The notes: generated from the sequence alone by a model not told the origin. A stretch of DNA of 37,861 bases from an uncultured Clostridia bacterium (GCA_947624185.1 CANQJG010000004.1:1-37861); one strand, 5' to 3'. Positions 16,129 through 26,055 are shown, counted from the stretch's first letter. Translations and numbers: made by a program.

Positions 16129-18798
16129 CTATTTTGCATCATACCAGCTTTTTGCATCTGTAACTTCTACTTTTAATGGTACCGATAATTTTGTGGCATT
16201 TTCCATGCTTTCTTTTAATATTCTTGTTGCCTCTTCTTTTTGGTCTTCTTTTACTTCTAATATCAATTCATCATGAACTTGTAATACTATTCTTGCATCT
16301 AAATTTGATTGTTTTAATTTTGTATATACTGTGTTCATAGCTATTTTCATTATATCAGCTGCTGTTCCTTGTATTGGTGTGTTCATTGCTGCTCTTTTTC
16401 CAAATTCTCTGATTAGATAATTGCTTGATTTTAACTCTTGTATATATCTTCTTCTTCCAAAAGATGTTTCAACATAACCAGTTTCTTTAGCTTTTTCTGT
16501 TATATTGTCCATGTATTTTTTTATGCCTTCATATTTTTGCATATAACTTGCTATATATTCTTTTGCCTCTTGCTTTGTCGTTCCAATTTGCTCTGCTAAG
16601 CCAAAATCAGTTATTCCATATACTATTCCGAAATTAACTGCTTTTGCCTTTGTTCTTTGTTCTTTAGTAACTTTTTCTAATGGAACGTTGAATACTTTTG
16701 ATGCTACTTCTCTATGAATATCTTCATCTTGTGCAAATGCTTTTATCATGTTTTTATCATTTGCAATATGTGCTAATACTCTTAATTCTATTTGTGAATA
16801 ATCGGCATCAATGTACACATAACCTTTTTGTGGTTTAAATGCCTTTTTTATTTTTCTGCCAAACTCTTCTCTACTAGGAATATTTTGCAAATTTGGCTCT
16901 GCTGAGCTTATCCTTCCTGTTGCAGTAATTGTTTGATGAAAATATGAGTGTACCCTTCCTGTTTTAGGATTTATATATGGTAACATACCTTCTACATAAG
17001 TTGAGTTTAGCTTTGAAATTGTCCTATATTCTAATATTTTTTCTATGATTGGATGTGTTTTCTTTATTTTTTCAAGTATTGCTACATCTGTACTATAACC
17101 CTTTTTATTTTTCTTTGCTCCTGGAAGCTGTAATTTTTCAAATAATACATTTCCTAATTGTTGAGTTGAATTTATGTTAAATTCTTCTCCTGCTAATTTG
17201 TAAATTTCACTAGTTAGTACATCTCTTTTTGCTTTTAAGTCGTCTCCAAATCTTATTAATTCTTCCTTGTCTACAAACATACCAGTATATTGCATTTCTC
17301 CTAATACAGTAATTAGCGGGATTTCTATTTCATTAAATAACTGTAAACTTCCTTCTTCCTCTAGTTTATCTTTTGTTACTTTATATAATTCTTTTATTGC
17401 TAATACATATATTCCTATTTCATTTTTGTCTTCTTGAGTTGCATCAAATAGATTTATCTGTTTTTCAGGAACTAATAAATTAATATCTATATTTAAATAT
17501 TGCATGGCAATTTCTGATAATTTGTGTTTTACACTTGTTGGATCAATATCATATCCTGCTATTTCTACATCGTATTTTATACATTTTGTACTTATTCCGT
17601 TTTGTTTTAAAAGCACATAATCTTCGCTTAAATTATATCCAATCTTTGCTATATTTTCATTTTCAAAAATTTCTTTTAGCTCTTCTATTTTTGGATTTCT
17701 GACATAACAAACAGTTTTGCTACTTTCTTCATAAATTCCTATTCCAATTATATTTTTCTTTATAATTTTTTCAGAATCGTCTGACTTTTCTGTTTCTAAG
17801 TAATATATAATATTATCTTTTATATTAATATCTTTTATACTTTCTTTTGTTACTGTTTCTACTTTTAATTCTTCCTGCTCTTCCTTCTTTTCTTCTTCTA
17901 TATCATTAAGATTAAATCTTTCCATAAATCTATTAAATTTGTAGTATTTAAATAATTTTATGACTTCTGATTTATTCCACTCTTTTACCTTTAAATCTTC
18001 TATTGTAAATGGTAGATTTGCTTTTGTATTGATTCTTCCTATTTCTTTTGATAGCTCTGCAAGCTCTTTATTTTCTAGTAATTTTTCTCTTAATTTTGGT
18101 TTAAATTTATAACATTTTTCATCTTTTTCAATTTCTTTATATAATCTTCCTATTGTTCTATATTTCACCAAAAGTTCTGTTGCAGTTTTAGGGCCAATTC
18201 CTGGAACACCTGGTATTTCATCAGAAGAATCCCCCATTAAAGCTTTAAGTTCAATTAATTCTTTTGGAGATAAGCCATATTCTGCTTGTATTTTTTCTTT
18301 ATCATAAATTTCAGTTTCAGTCCTTCCCATTTTTGTTCTAGGAATTCTAACTATAATATTCTCATCTACTAATTGAAATAAATCTCTATCTCCTGATAAA
18401 ATATATGCTTTCAAATTTTCATTAGAAAACTGCTTTGCACAAGAACCTAATATATCGTCACCTTCATAATTATCCATTTCTAAATAATTAATGTTCATAC
18501 TTTCTAGTATTTCCTTTATTTCAGGCATTTGTTCTGCTAATTCATCAGGCATTTGATGTCTATTTTTTTTGTATCCTTCATATAATTTCTTTCTCGAATT
18601 CGCTCCTGTTTTTGAGTCAAATGCTACTAAAATATAATCAGGTTCAACTTCGTCTAGATTCTTAAATAATACGGCTAAAAAGCCATATAATGCATTTGTA
18701 TATTTTCCATTATCTGTTGTCATCATTTTATTGCTCATAATTCCATAAAAGGCTCTGTTCATTATAGAGTTTCCGTCAATTAGTAATAATTTTTCCAT
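16129..18798 (-). CDS. polA: DNA polymerase I
   Basis: An 889-residue polymerase for Okazaki fragment processing and repair. Residues 1-290 are the 5'-3' nuclease domain (LLIDGNSIMNRAFYG; GDSSDEIPGVPGIGPKTA). The middle domain (about 310-480) has the 3'-5' exonuclease fold but lacks the acidic Asp/Glu of motif I (YYLETEK replaces the usual DTE) and the last Asp motif, so proofreading is probably absent, as in Bacillus. The polymerase domain carries DADYSQIELR (motif A), the KAVNFGIVYG helix (motif B) and VHDE (motif C). GGAAAGGA precedes the ATG. It leads the polA-transglycosylase pair. Confidence 0.98.
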   Translation of the reverse strand: MEKLLLIDGNSIMNRAFYGIMSNKMMTTDNGKYTNALYGFLAVLFKNLDEVEPDYILVAFDSKTGANSRKKLYEGYKKNRHQMPDELAEQMPEIKEILESMNINYLEMDNYEGDDILGSCAKQFSNENLKAYILSGDRDLFQLVDENIIVRIPRTKMGRTETEIYDKEKIQAEYGLSPKELIELKALMGDSSDEIPGVPGIGPKTATELLVKYRTIGRLYKEIEKDEKCYKFKPKLREKLLENKELAELSKEIGRINTKANLPFTIEDLKVKEWNKSEVIKLFKYYKFNRFMERFNLNDIEEEKKEEQEELKVETVTKESIKDINIKDNIIYYLETEKSDDSEKIIKKNIIGIGIYEESSKTVCYVRNPKIEELKEIFENENIAKIGYNLSEDYVLLKQNGISTKCIKYDVEIAGYDIDPTSVKHKLSEIAMQYLNIDINLLVPEKQINLFDATQEDKNEIGIYVLAIKELYKVTKDKLEEEGSLQLFNEIEIPLITVLGEMQYTGMFVDKEELIRFGDDLKAKRDVLTSEIYKLAGEEFNINSTQQLGNVLFEKLQLPGAKKNKKGYSTDVAILEKIKKTHPIIEKILEYRTISKLNSTYVEGMLPYINPKTGRVHSYFHQTITATGRISSAEPNLQNIPSREEFGRKIKKAFKPQKGYVYIDADYSQIELRVLAHIANDKNMIKAFAQDEDIHREVASKVFNVPLEKVTKEQRTKAKAVNFGIVYGITDFGLAEQIGTTKQEAKEYIASYMQKYEGIKKYMDNITEKAKETGYVETSFGRRRYIQELKSSNYLIREFGKRAAMNTPIQGTAADIMKIAMNTVYTKLKQSNLDARIVLQVHDELILEVKEDQKEEATRILKESMENATKLSVPLKVEVTDAKSWYDAK

Positions 18799-18863
18799 TT
18801 GCTAATTTCCTTTCCTGCATCAAGCTTCATTTTTGAAAATAACAAAGTATCTGATTAAATTTA

Positions 18864-20297
18864 CTAATATACACATAAATTTAGTGTATCTTCATCAAAT
18901 ATTAGTTGTTCAATAGAATATTCATCCCAATCTTTCGTTTTAAAGTATTTATACGTTTCTATATTTTCTTCTATCTCCATTAAGTCACGTTCTAAATAAT
19001 ATTCAAGTATATGACGTCTTGCGTAGATTGTAATCAATGCCTTTACTGTAAAACTGTTATTTGGAAAATTCCTAAATGTAGCTTGTGGATTTGCATCATA
19101 ATATATACATATATTTTTTATTTCGTTTCCTGTTTCATTTTCATATTTTTTTACATCTGTAACAATTTTTTGTAAATATTCTTCTTCTAATTTATTTGAA
19201 ATACTTATCATCACTCCATTATTTATGTAGGTATATGCATCAACTGCCAGAATTACTCCAGTTATTAATGTAATAATAATTTTATTATCTATTTTTTTGC
19301 CTAACATAATTACTGATATTCCAATAATTGAACCTACTGCAGTAGTAGTTCTTGCTGCCATTCCGAGTGTCATTTCTTTAACATATGTTGCTGGAATAGA
19401 ACAAGCTAAGATTGCAATGATAACAGCAAAAATATATTTCAACGTATATTTAATATCTTTTGTAATTAATAAGCTTATTGTAGATACCATAATAACTGTT
19501 ATTATAAAATATCTTGGATATAAATTCCAATCGTTTATTAACACAACTGTTGAAATATGTAAAAGACTTTTGTCAAACCAGATGCCTATATCTCTGCTAG
19601 TTTTTGCATCAATATTATAGTTAACAATTTTAATTATTACAACTTGAACTAAAACAGCAATTATACAGCACAAACACATCAATACAAATTGCTTTATTTT
19701 TTCTTTCCATGAACTATCTTGGAAAATTATAAATAATGCTGTCACCGTTATGAATATATTTATAATTCCCTGATAACAAAGTGCTGCAAGTGATACCGTT
19801 ATAATTGGCAATATTTTTTTATTATCTATAACAAGCGTTTTTGCAGCCATTACACAAAGCAAACTGCCCAAACTCATTATTCCACTTTCTACATAAGCCA
19901 AGTGTTCTATTGATAGTGGATTAAATAAAATTAACATTGATCCTATAAGCATTATGCCTTTTTTTAATAAACTGTCTTCTTTTTCTGCAAACACATTATA
20001 TATAATATATGCCGATGATGATAAACAAACAATTGAGAAAACAGCCATAAATACCGTTAAAGCTTGGAGTGGAATGTTTAATAAATATCCAAAATATAAA
20101 AATAATGCAATTACAATGCGTCCTTCATTAAAATATCTATAACAATTATACCCTTTTTCAACTAACATTATATATGTATCTGGTACTGTGTGAAACTTTA
20201 TAAAATTAGAACATAAAATTATACTTAATATTAGTATTATCGAATAAGTTATAATATTTTCTTTTTTTAATTTAAGCTTATTTTTTATTTTTTCCAT
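18864..20297 (-). CDS. GtrII-like membrane glucosyltransferase
   Basis: A 477-residue integral membrane protein with about ten hydrophobic segments and a short polar C-terminal domain (about 380-477). The arrangement, with a first helix followed by a loop holding Asp (HTVPDTY) and a repeated Leu/Ile-rich core, fits the GtrII glucosyltransferase family (GT-C type), which uses polyprenyl-phosphate-glucose to decorate surface polysaccharide. Assignment rests on overall similarity, not a sharp motif. A partial polyprenyl-phosphate glycosyltransferase at the right edge could supply its donor. AAAGGGA precedes the ATG. Confidence 0.6.
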   Translation of the reverse strand: MEKIKNKLKLKKENIITYSIILILSIILCSNFIKFHTVPDTYIMLVEKGYNCYRYFNEGRIVIALFLYFGYLLNIPLQALTVFMAVFSIVCLSSSAYIIYNVFAEKEDSLLKKGIMLIGSMLILFNPLSIEHLAYVESGIMSLGSLLCVMAAKTLVIDNKKILPIITVSLAALCYQGIINIFITVTALFIIFQDSSWKEKIKQFVLMCLCCIIAVLVQVVIIKIVNYNIDAKTSRDIGIWFDKSLLHISTVVLINDWNLYPRYFIITVIMVSTISLLITKDIKYTLKYIFAVIIAILACSIPATYVKEMTLGMAARTTTAVGSIIGISVIMLGKKIDNKIIITLITGVILAVDAYTYINNGVMISISNKLEEEYLQKIVTDVKKYENETGNEIKNICIYYDANPQATFRNFPNNSFTVKALITIYARRHILEYYLERDLMEIEENIETYKYFKTKDWDEYSIEQLIFDEDTLNLCVY

Positions 20298-20341
20298 TTT
20301 TCTTTTCCCTTTTGTTTATTTAATTATTATCATTATTCCTG

Positions 20342-20459
20342 CTTTTCATTGTATTCATCTAGGAAATGATGTACTTTTCCATTTTCATTATATTAGTCTT
20401 GAAAATGACCTGCTTTTCCGTTTTTCATTGTATTCATCTAAGAAATGATGTACTTTTCC
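20342..20459 (-). repeat. Three tandem units of 40, 39 and 39 bases at the end of the ttcA-like gene
   Basis: Reading the minus strand, unit 1 is 20459-20420 (40 bases), unit 2 is 20419-20381 and unit 3 is 20380-20342. Each begins GGAAAAG. Units 1 and 3 differ at about one base over 39; unit 2 is more diverged. Each encodes a 13-residue segment like GKVHHFLDEYNEK. Unit 1 carries one extra C at its end, which shifts the frame. Confidence 0.85.
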
Positions 20460-21305
20460 ATCTTTTCTATAAGAAATTAATGTGTCTAAATTCACATTTT
20501 GTGCACTTCTAAAAATATTTATATCAATATTATCATATACTTTTCTTAAATCTTTAATCAAATTTTTTATTTCTTGCCTTTTAGAACCTACTACATTATT
20601 TCCAATATTATTCATGTCAACGTTTTTTTGAAGATTTGCATTATAATTTTGTGTCAAATTAGAATGATTTTTTTCAGTAACTTTGCAGGCACATTGAATA
20701 AATTCTAACCCATTTCTATCTTTCCAACTAATTATATCACCTTCTTTTACATAATATAAAGGTCTAATTAGTTCCATTCCTAGATGAGATGTACTGCGTA
20801 CTTTTGGCATCATAGTCTGCATTTGTGCTCCATAAAGCATTCCCATTAATATTGTTTCAATCACATCATCAAAATGATGTCCTAAAGCAATTTTGTTACA
20901 TCCAAGCTCTTTTGCCTTTTCATATAAATATCCCCTTCTCATCCTTGCACAAATATAGCATGGATGATCATCAATTTCTTCAACTGCATCAAATATCCTT
21001 GTTTCAAACATTGTTATTGGAATATTTAATAATTCTGCATTAGATATTACTTTTTCTTTATTGATTTCATTGTATCCAGGATTCATTGCTAAAAATACAA
21101 GCTCAAAGTTCATTTTACCGTGTTTTTTCAATTCTTGGAAACATTTTGCCATAAGCATGGAATCTTTTCCACCTGATATGCATACTGCAATTTTGTCCCC
21201 TTCTTGTATCATTTCAAATTCTTGGATACCTTTGATAAACTTTGTCCATATTTTTTTACGATATGTTTTAATGATGCTTCTTTCTACTTCTTGATATTTT
21301 TCCAA
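20388..21305 (-). CDS. TtcA-like PP-loop tRNA thiolation enzyme, tail altered at a CGG codon
   Basis: A 305-residue adenine nucleotide alpha hydrolase of the TtcA/TtuA group, which inserts sulfur into tRNA bases. It has the PP-loop SGGKDS (about 45-50), the iron-sulfur cysteines CYIC and a later CAC, and GHHFDDVIET. Initiation is TTG (21303-21305) with AAGGGAG before it. Zero-frame reading passes CGG (20418-20420, codon 296) and ends KRKSRSFSRLI. A +1 step at that CGG instead gives GKAGHFQD and a stop at 20393, which continues the 13-residue repeat. Position 32 thiolation of tRNA (TtcA) is the likeliest role, but paralogues with other targets exist. Confidence 0.85.
   Translation of the reverse strand: MEKYQEVERSIIKTYRKKIWTKFIKGIQEFEMIQEGDKIAVCISGGKDSMLMAKCFQELKKHGKMNFELVFLAMNPGYNEINKEKVISNAELLNIPITMFETRIFDAVEEIDDHPCYICARMRRGYLYEKAKELGCNKIALGHHFDDVIETILMGMLYGAQMQTMMPKVRSTSHLGMELIRPLYYVKEGDIISWKDRNGLEFIQCACKVTEKNHSNLTQNYNANLQKNVDMNNIGNNVVGSKRQEIKNLIKDLRKVYDNIDINIFRSAQNVNLDTLISYRKDGKVHHFLDEYNEKRKSRSFSRLI
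20418..20420 (-). other. +1 frameshift site, CGG codon, in the ttcA-like gene
   Basis: GAA AAA CGG AAA AGC in the zero frame becomes GAA AAA (C) GGA AAA when one base is skipped. At the equivalent junction between repeat units 2 and 3 the sequence is AAT GGA AAA with no extra base, which shows that the C is an addition. Confidence 0.65.
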
Positions 21306-21328
21306 TTATTGTTCTCCCTTTAATTTTG

Positions 21329-22885
21329 CTATTCGTCTTCTTTTATCATATCAGAAAACTTAAATTCCTGCTTTCCTTCTCCTATATCAAAATTAGCTGT
21401 ATAATCATAGTCTGTAATTTTTAAATTTACTGTAATACCGTCTTCTTCAAATTTTAAAGTCGCATTTACATAGTTTCCCCAAGAATCTTGACCTGAGTAT
21501 TCGTAAACATCTCCTCTAATTCTTGCGTTTCCACTAATACTGGCTTCTCTTGTCCTTCCATAATTAAATAGGCTAAATTCAACTTTTGATATGCTGGTGT
21601 TTTTGATTTCTAGTATATATCCAAGCATAACTTCTTCTTCGAATATTTCATCCATTTTCATTTCAGTCTTATCATATGTTCCACAGTATTTAGCTAATTC
21701 TTCTATCTTTTTTTCACGTATCTTTTTTTCACAATTTGATATTTTTTCTTGACTGTCTTTATATTCTTTTATTTCTTCTAATATTGCGATTGCTTCATTA
21801 TATTTTTCTTCAGTTATCAAATTTTCTGCTTTGTTATATTTATTTTGCGGAATAATAACATTTTTCGTGACTAATATTGCAATTGTTGATATTACTGCTA
21901 AAATCATTACAATAATTAAAATTTTAATTATTATACTATTTTTCTTAGAGTTTTCGCTAGTTTTAGATTTCTTTTTAACTCCGTTTTTATCTTTTTTATT
22001 TAATGCCATATTAATTGTATTTTTTATATCTGTAATAACACCTATTTTTCCTAAGTCCAACGCTTGCAAATGTGCAAATTCTTCAGGCAAAAGATATGGA
22101 TCCATATCTTTAAATGTAGGTATCAATGTTTTATCTTGATGATCTTTTGCTAAAGCTAAAAATCTACTCCACTCATTTTTTACCCATACAGATTCAAAAT
22201 TTTCTTTTTTAGTTCCTACTACTATCATTATTTTTGATGAATTTAATGCTGAAAATATGTATGGTTCATAGTCTACACCTAATTTGTTTTCTAGTGTAAT
22301 TTTTGAGAAAAAAACTTTATAGCCGTCTTGGGTTAAATTATTATAAATATCCTGAGCTAATACACTATCTTGGGTTCTTTTTCCTTCTTCGTCTGTTTCT
22401 TTATAACATATAAAAATATCAAATGGTTTTTCTTTACTTGCAATTTCTATTGCCTTTTTTTGTATTTCATCTATTTGTTTAGCTTCTTTCTCATATAATT
22501 TTTTCTGTTCTTCATCTGAATATTTAATTGCCTTTTTATAATTATCATTTAAAAATATAGATACTGTTTTCGTTCTATTACAAGTTGGAATATATTTATC
22601 TGTTTTTTTATCTTTTATGTATTCTACTCCATATTCACATAAAACCAGTTGCCAATATATTTCATTATCTGTGTCATCTATATTTAATATTTCCTCAAAT
22701 AATGCTTCTGCCTTATCATATTCATTGTTTGATCTAAAATGAGTTGCTCTATCATATAGTTTTGCCTTTTGTTCATTTTGAACTTTAGGCAATACTTGCT
22801 CAGTTCCACAATATTGGCAAACTGCGACTTTATGATTATCCTGTATATCTAAATCTCCACCACATATTTTACATTTTAATTCCAT
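21329..22885 (-). CDS. Zinc-ribbon/TIR-domain membrane protein, copy 1
   Basis: A 518-residue protein. Residues 5-27 form a zinc ribbon (CKIC and CQYC). Residues 40-145 are helical with a TPR-like pair (YDRATHFRSNNEYDKAEALF). The TIR domain spans about 153-295 (KPFDIFICYKETD), with the BB-loop region KITLENKLG and the candidate catalytic Glu238 in WVKNE, the same pattern as SARM1. A transmembrane helix (about 318-340) follows. The C-terminal part has one TPR-like unit ending EYKDSQEK and a beta-rich domain, probably outside the cell. It starts 12 bases after its paralogue. Such TIR proteins often cleave NAD; that activity and any immune role are inference. Confidence 0.85.
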   Translation of the reverse strand: MELKCKICGGDLDIQDNHKVAVCQYCGTEQVLPKVQNEQKAKLYDRATHFRSNNEYDKAEALFEEILNIDDTDNEIYWQLVLCEYGVEYIKDKKTDKYIPTCNRTKTVSIFLNDNYKKAIKYSDEEQKKLYEKEAKQIDEIQKKAIEIASKEKPFDIFICYKETDEEGKRTQDSVLAQDIYNNLTQDGYKVFFSKITLENKLGVDYEPYIFSALNSSKIMIVVGTKKENFESVWVKNEWSRFLALAKDHQDKTLIPTFKDMDPYLLPEEFAHLQALDLGKIGVITDIKNTINMALNKKDKNGVKKKSKTSENSKKNSIIIKILIIVMILAVISTIAILVTKNVIIPQNKYNKAENLITEEKYNEAIAILEEIKEYKDSQEKISNCEKKIREKKIEELAKYCGTYDKTEMKMDEIFEEEVMLGYILEIKNTSISKVEFSLFNYGRTREASISGNARIRGDVYEYSGQDSWGNYVNATLKFEEDGITVNLKITDYDYTANFDIGEGKQEFKFSDMIKEDE

Positions 22886-22897
22886 AAAATTCCCCTT

Positions 22898-24439
22898 TTA
22901 ATACTTACCATATATCATTAAATATTTTCTCATCCCTGCATAAAATGAATCATCAGTAACTTCTTCACCAGTTCCTACCATATAAGTTGTTTCTCCTATT
23001 GTTCCTTCATCAATTAATTTAGTCCACTCTTCAGTTTCACTACCTAGGATTTTTTTAGCTTCTTCATATAAATTCATTGGAACAGTTAATGATGACATAT
23101 CTCCACTTCCGTATTCGGCTGGTGAGCATACTACACCTGAAACATACCCATCTGAACCGTCATGATATATTTCTATTCCAATTACCTTTGGTGTCTCATA
23201 CATGTCATTAAATAACCAACCAAGTCTAATATAGCTATTACTATCTCCGTCTCGTTGTTCCGTTTCTTCCATTTCTATTCCTTCTATTGAATTTCCTACT
23301 TTTTCTATAATTTTTGAAGCTAAATCATCGGCTTTTATATTAAATGTATATCCACTACCTGCTATAAAATCCTGCCTTAAAATAGATTGCTCTGTTTGAC
23401 TTTTTGATTCTCCATTTTTAGCTGTTTTTACTATACTAAAATTTGTATCAATTAATAAGAAACCACATATAGCGATTATAATTATTGCAATAATACTAAT
23501 AATTACAATCGATTTCTTTGATTTGCCTGTCTTACTTGATTTCTCTTCTGAATCCAGTATTTTCTTTATACCATGTAATAAATCTTGTTCAAATCCTAGC
23601 TTGCTCATATCTTGTGATTGTAAATGTGCAAAATCTTCAGGCAAATCATAAGCATCCATATCTTTAAAACATGGAATTAATGTCTTTTTCTCTCCATTTT
23701 TTATTAGTGCTAAATATCTTGACCACTCATTTTTTACCCATGTTGCCTCAAAATATTCTTTTTTAGTTCCTATTACTAACATAACTTTTGCTGATTTCAA
23801 AGCTGCAAAAATATATGGCTCATAACTTTCTCCAATTTTATCTTCTAGAGTTATCTTTGAAAAAAATACTTTATATCCTTCTCGTTTTAATTGATAGTAT
23901 ATTTCTTGAGCAATTACACTATCTTGAGTTCTTTTACCTTCATCATCTGTTTCTTTATAACAAATAAATACATCAAAAGGCTCTTCTTTGTCGGAAATCT
24001 CAAGAATTCCTTTTTGTATTTTATTTATTTTTTCAGCTTCTATTTTATATAATTCTTTTTGTTCAGAATTTGCATATTTTAAAGCTTGTTTATAATTTTC
24101 ATCTGATAAAATTGATGTATTTTGTGTACGATTGCAGGTTGGTATATATTCACCTGTTTTCGGATCTTTAACATATTCTACACCATATTTACATAATAAT
24201 AGTGACCAATAACATTCAGCATCTTTATTGTTCTCATTTAATATTGTCTCATACAAAGCTTCTGCTTTATCATATTCATTATTTCTTCTAAGATGATTTG
24301 CTCTATCGTACAAATTTACTACTCTATCGCTTTCAAGCTTTGGTAAGGTTTGCTTAGTTCCGCAGTACTGACAAGTTATAATTCCGTCATTTCCCTGCAA
24401 TTCTAAGTCTCCGCCACAAATCTTACATTTAAATATCAT
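22898..24439 (-). CDS. Zinc-ribbon/TIR-domain membrane protein, copy 2
   Basis: A 513-residue paralogue of the neighbouring TIR gene. Zinc ribbon (CKIC, CQYC), helical linker, TIR domain (about 153-295, EPFDVFICYKETD, KITLEDKIG, Glu238 in WVKNE) and transmembrane helix (about 310-330) align residue by residue with copy 1. The C-terminal domain (about 345-513) is unrelated, with a Gly/Asp-rich alpha/beta sequence. The start at 24437-24439 is preferred over an upstream ATG at 24475 because that one overlaps the previous gene and lacks a ribosome site, whereas AGG at proper distance precedes this one. The shared cytoplasmic half and different outer halves suggest different triggers for one output. 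Confidence 0.85.
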   Translation of the reverse strand: MIFKCKICGGDLELQGNDGIITCQYCGTKQTLPKLESDRVVNLYDRANHLRRNNEYDKAEALYETILNENNKDAECYWSLLLCKYGVEYVKDPKTGEYIPTCNRTQNTSILSDENYKQALKYANSEQKELYKIEAEKINKIQKGILEISDKEEPFDVFICYKETDDEGKRTQDSVIAQEIYYQLKREGYKVFFSKITLEDKIGESYEPYIFAALKSAKVMLVIGTKKEYFEATWVKNEWSRYLALIKNGEKKTLIPCFKDMDAYDLPEDFAHLQSQDMSKLGFEQDLLHGIKKILDSEEKSSKTGKSKKSIVIISIIAIIIIAICGFLLIDTNFSIVKTAKNGESKSQTEQSILRQDFIAGSGYTFNIKADDLASKIIEKVGNSIEGIEMEETEQRDGDSNSYIRLGWLFNDMYETPKVIGIEIYHDGSDGYVSGVVCSPAEYGSGDMSSLTVPMNLYEEAKKILGSETEEWTKLIDEGTIGETTYMVGTGEEVTDDSFYAGMRKYLMIYGKY

Positions 24440-24456
24440 ATTATTTTTCCTACCTT

Positions 24457-26055
24457 TCAATCTAGACTTAACCAAATAGCTGGTCTAATTCCATGTAACT
24501 TGGTAACAATATCACCACTTGTATTTATTGTACCATTTGCTTCTACATACATAGCTTTTGATTTATCTTCTCCATTTGAACGTAGCCACCACGATTTACT
24601 TGATTTGTCTATTTTTTTGTATACTTTTACATCTTCATCAGATAATAAAAATACTTTATCTCCTTGACTTGCATAAGTTAATAATCTTGACTTTTCTTTT
24701 TCGTCAAAGCTATTAATAAATTCTTCATTTAGCCATTTTCTCAAAGTTGAATCTTCCCAACTGATTGATTTATATTCTGTATTGTATGCCATTTCTTCGA
24801 TTGAATCTTTTGTTATTAATAATGCTTCATGTTCACTTAAATTAAATATTTGCCACGCAATCGGTGTTTCGTTGTATGTACCTAAGTAAACTACATCTTC
24901 ATCTCCGAATAAATTATATATTTCTAATACTTTTTCTTTTGAATCTTTATAATCATCTAATTGCATAAATCCTTCTGCTGCTTTTGTATAATCTTTATTT
25001 TTTAAATATTTTGTTGCATTTTCATAAATCGATTGGTTCTTCTTTTCTTCACTATCGTTATAATTTCCTAGTTTATCAAATTCTTCTGCTGCTTTTTCAT
25101 AATCTTTACTACTTAATAATTCTGTTGCATAAGCATACATAACTTCTAGTTGCTTTTGCTCACTATCTTTATAATTTCCTAATGTTTTAAATGCATTTTG
25201 TGCTTGCAAATATTGTTTATTATTGTATAGATTCATTGCCTCATCATATTGCTTATTTGGAATTATAATTGTGAAATATAATGTTATTGCAATTAGAATT
25301 AAAACACTAATCGTGATAATTACTGCTATAATCATTTTAAAATTTAAAGGCTTTTGAGGTTCTGTTGTTTCTTCAGGTTCATTTTTATACATTTTAGCTT
25401 TCACATTTCTTTGTGCGATAAGCTGTTGTAACATATCACAATGTTGTTTTATTGATTCTATATCATCTTCTGCTTTACTAATTAATTCTTGTGCTTTTGT
25501 GTTAATTTGATTTTCAATTGTAGCTAATTTAGCGTGACTCATTGGATCACTATATCTGATTGATTCAGCTAATAAATCCAATTGTTTTTTTGTATCATTA
25601 TCAGTAATTTTATTAGCAAATAATTCTATATCAGCTTGCAAATCTTTGATAAAAAATACTTTTTCTTTAACTTTGTTCTCAACTCTTTCAATCTCATTTT
25701 TTCCTGTATTTGCAATTGATAAAGCAATAATAGAAAATCCTAATATAACAACATTTATTAAAATTGAATACCTGTAATTTATTACAGAAAATATTTCTAC
25801 AAATCCCATTATTAATTGTAATATTGTATATGTTAAAGCCACATAAACAACTGGCATATTATTAAATTTACTTTTTATACTTTCTTTATCTAGTACGCCT
25901 AACACTACTAAACCTGAAATAATAATTGAAAGATTTGAAAATACGTATGCTATCCAAAATGTTGTACTTTTAATATTTGGAATTAGAAGTGCAATCACAT
26001 TGTAAAGTACTAAAACAATTAAATCTGTTAATATTATTTGTTTTCTTATTTTCAT
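24457..26055 (-). CDS. DUF6273 membrane protein with TPR-like repeats
   Basis: A 532-residue protein. Four to five hydrophobic segments fill residues 8-115, then a helical, probably coiled-coil part (about 118-215), another transmembrane helix (about 228-252), three TPR-like units each ending in YxDSE or YKDSK (about 258-375) and a C-terminal DUF6273 domain (AWQIFNL, WWLRS, IRPAIWLSL). The stop is TGA, which shows UGA is a terminator in this organism. It lies 17 bases before TIR copy 2 and uses a GAGGA site. The YKDS repeat unit also appears in TIR copy 1, pointing to shared evolution. Function unknown. Confidence 0.8.
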   Translation of the reverse strand: MKIRKQIILTDLIVLVLYNVIALLIPNIKSTTFWIAYVFSNLSIIISGLVVLGVLDKESIKSKFNNMPVVYVALTYTILQLIMGFVEIFSVINYRYSILINVVILGFSIIALSIANTGKNEIERVENKVKEKVFFIKDLQADIELFANKITDNDTKKQLDLLAESIRYSDPMSHAKLATIENQINTKAQELISKAEDDIESIKQHCDMLQQLIAQRNVKAKMYKNEPEETTEPQKPLNFKMIIAVIITISVLILIAITLYFTIIIPNKQYDEAMNLYNNKQYLQAQNAFKTLGNYKDSEQKQLEVMYAYATELLSSKDYEKAAEEFDKLGNYNDSEEKKNQSIYENATKYLKNKDYTKAAEGFMQLDDYKDSKEKVLEIYNLFGDEDVVYLGTYNETPIAWQIFNLSEHEALLITKDSIEEMAYNTEYKSISWEDSTLRKWLNEEFINSFDEKEKSRLLTYASQGDKVFLLSDEDVKVYKKIDKSSKSWWLRSNGEDKSKAMYVEANGTINTSGDIVTKLHGIRPAIWLSLD

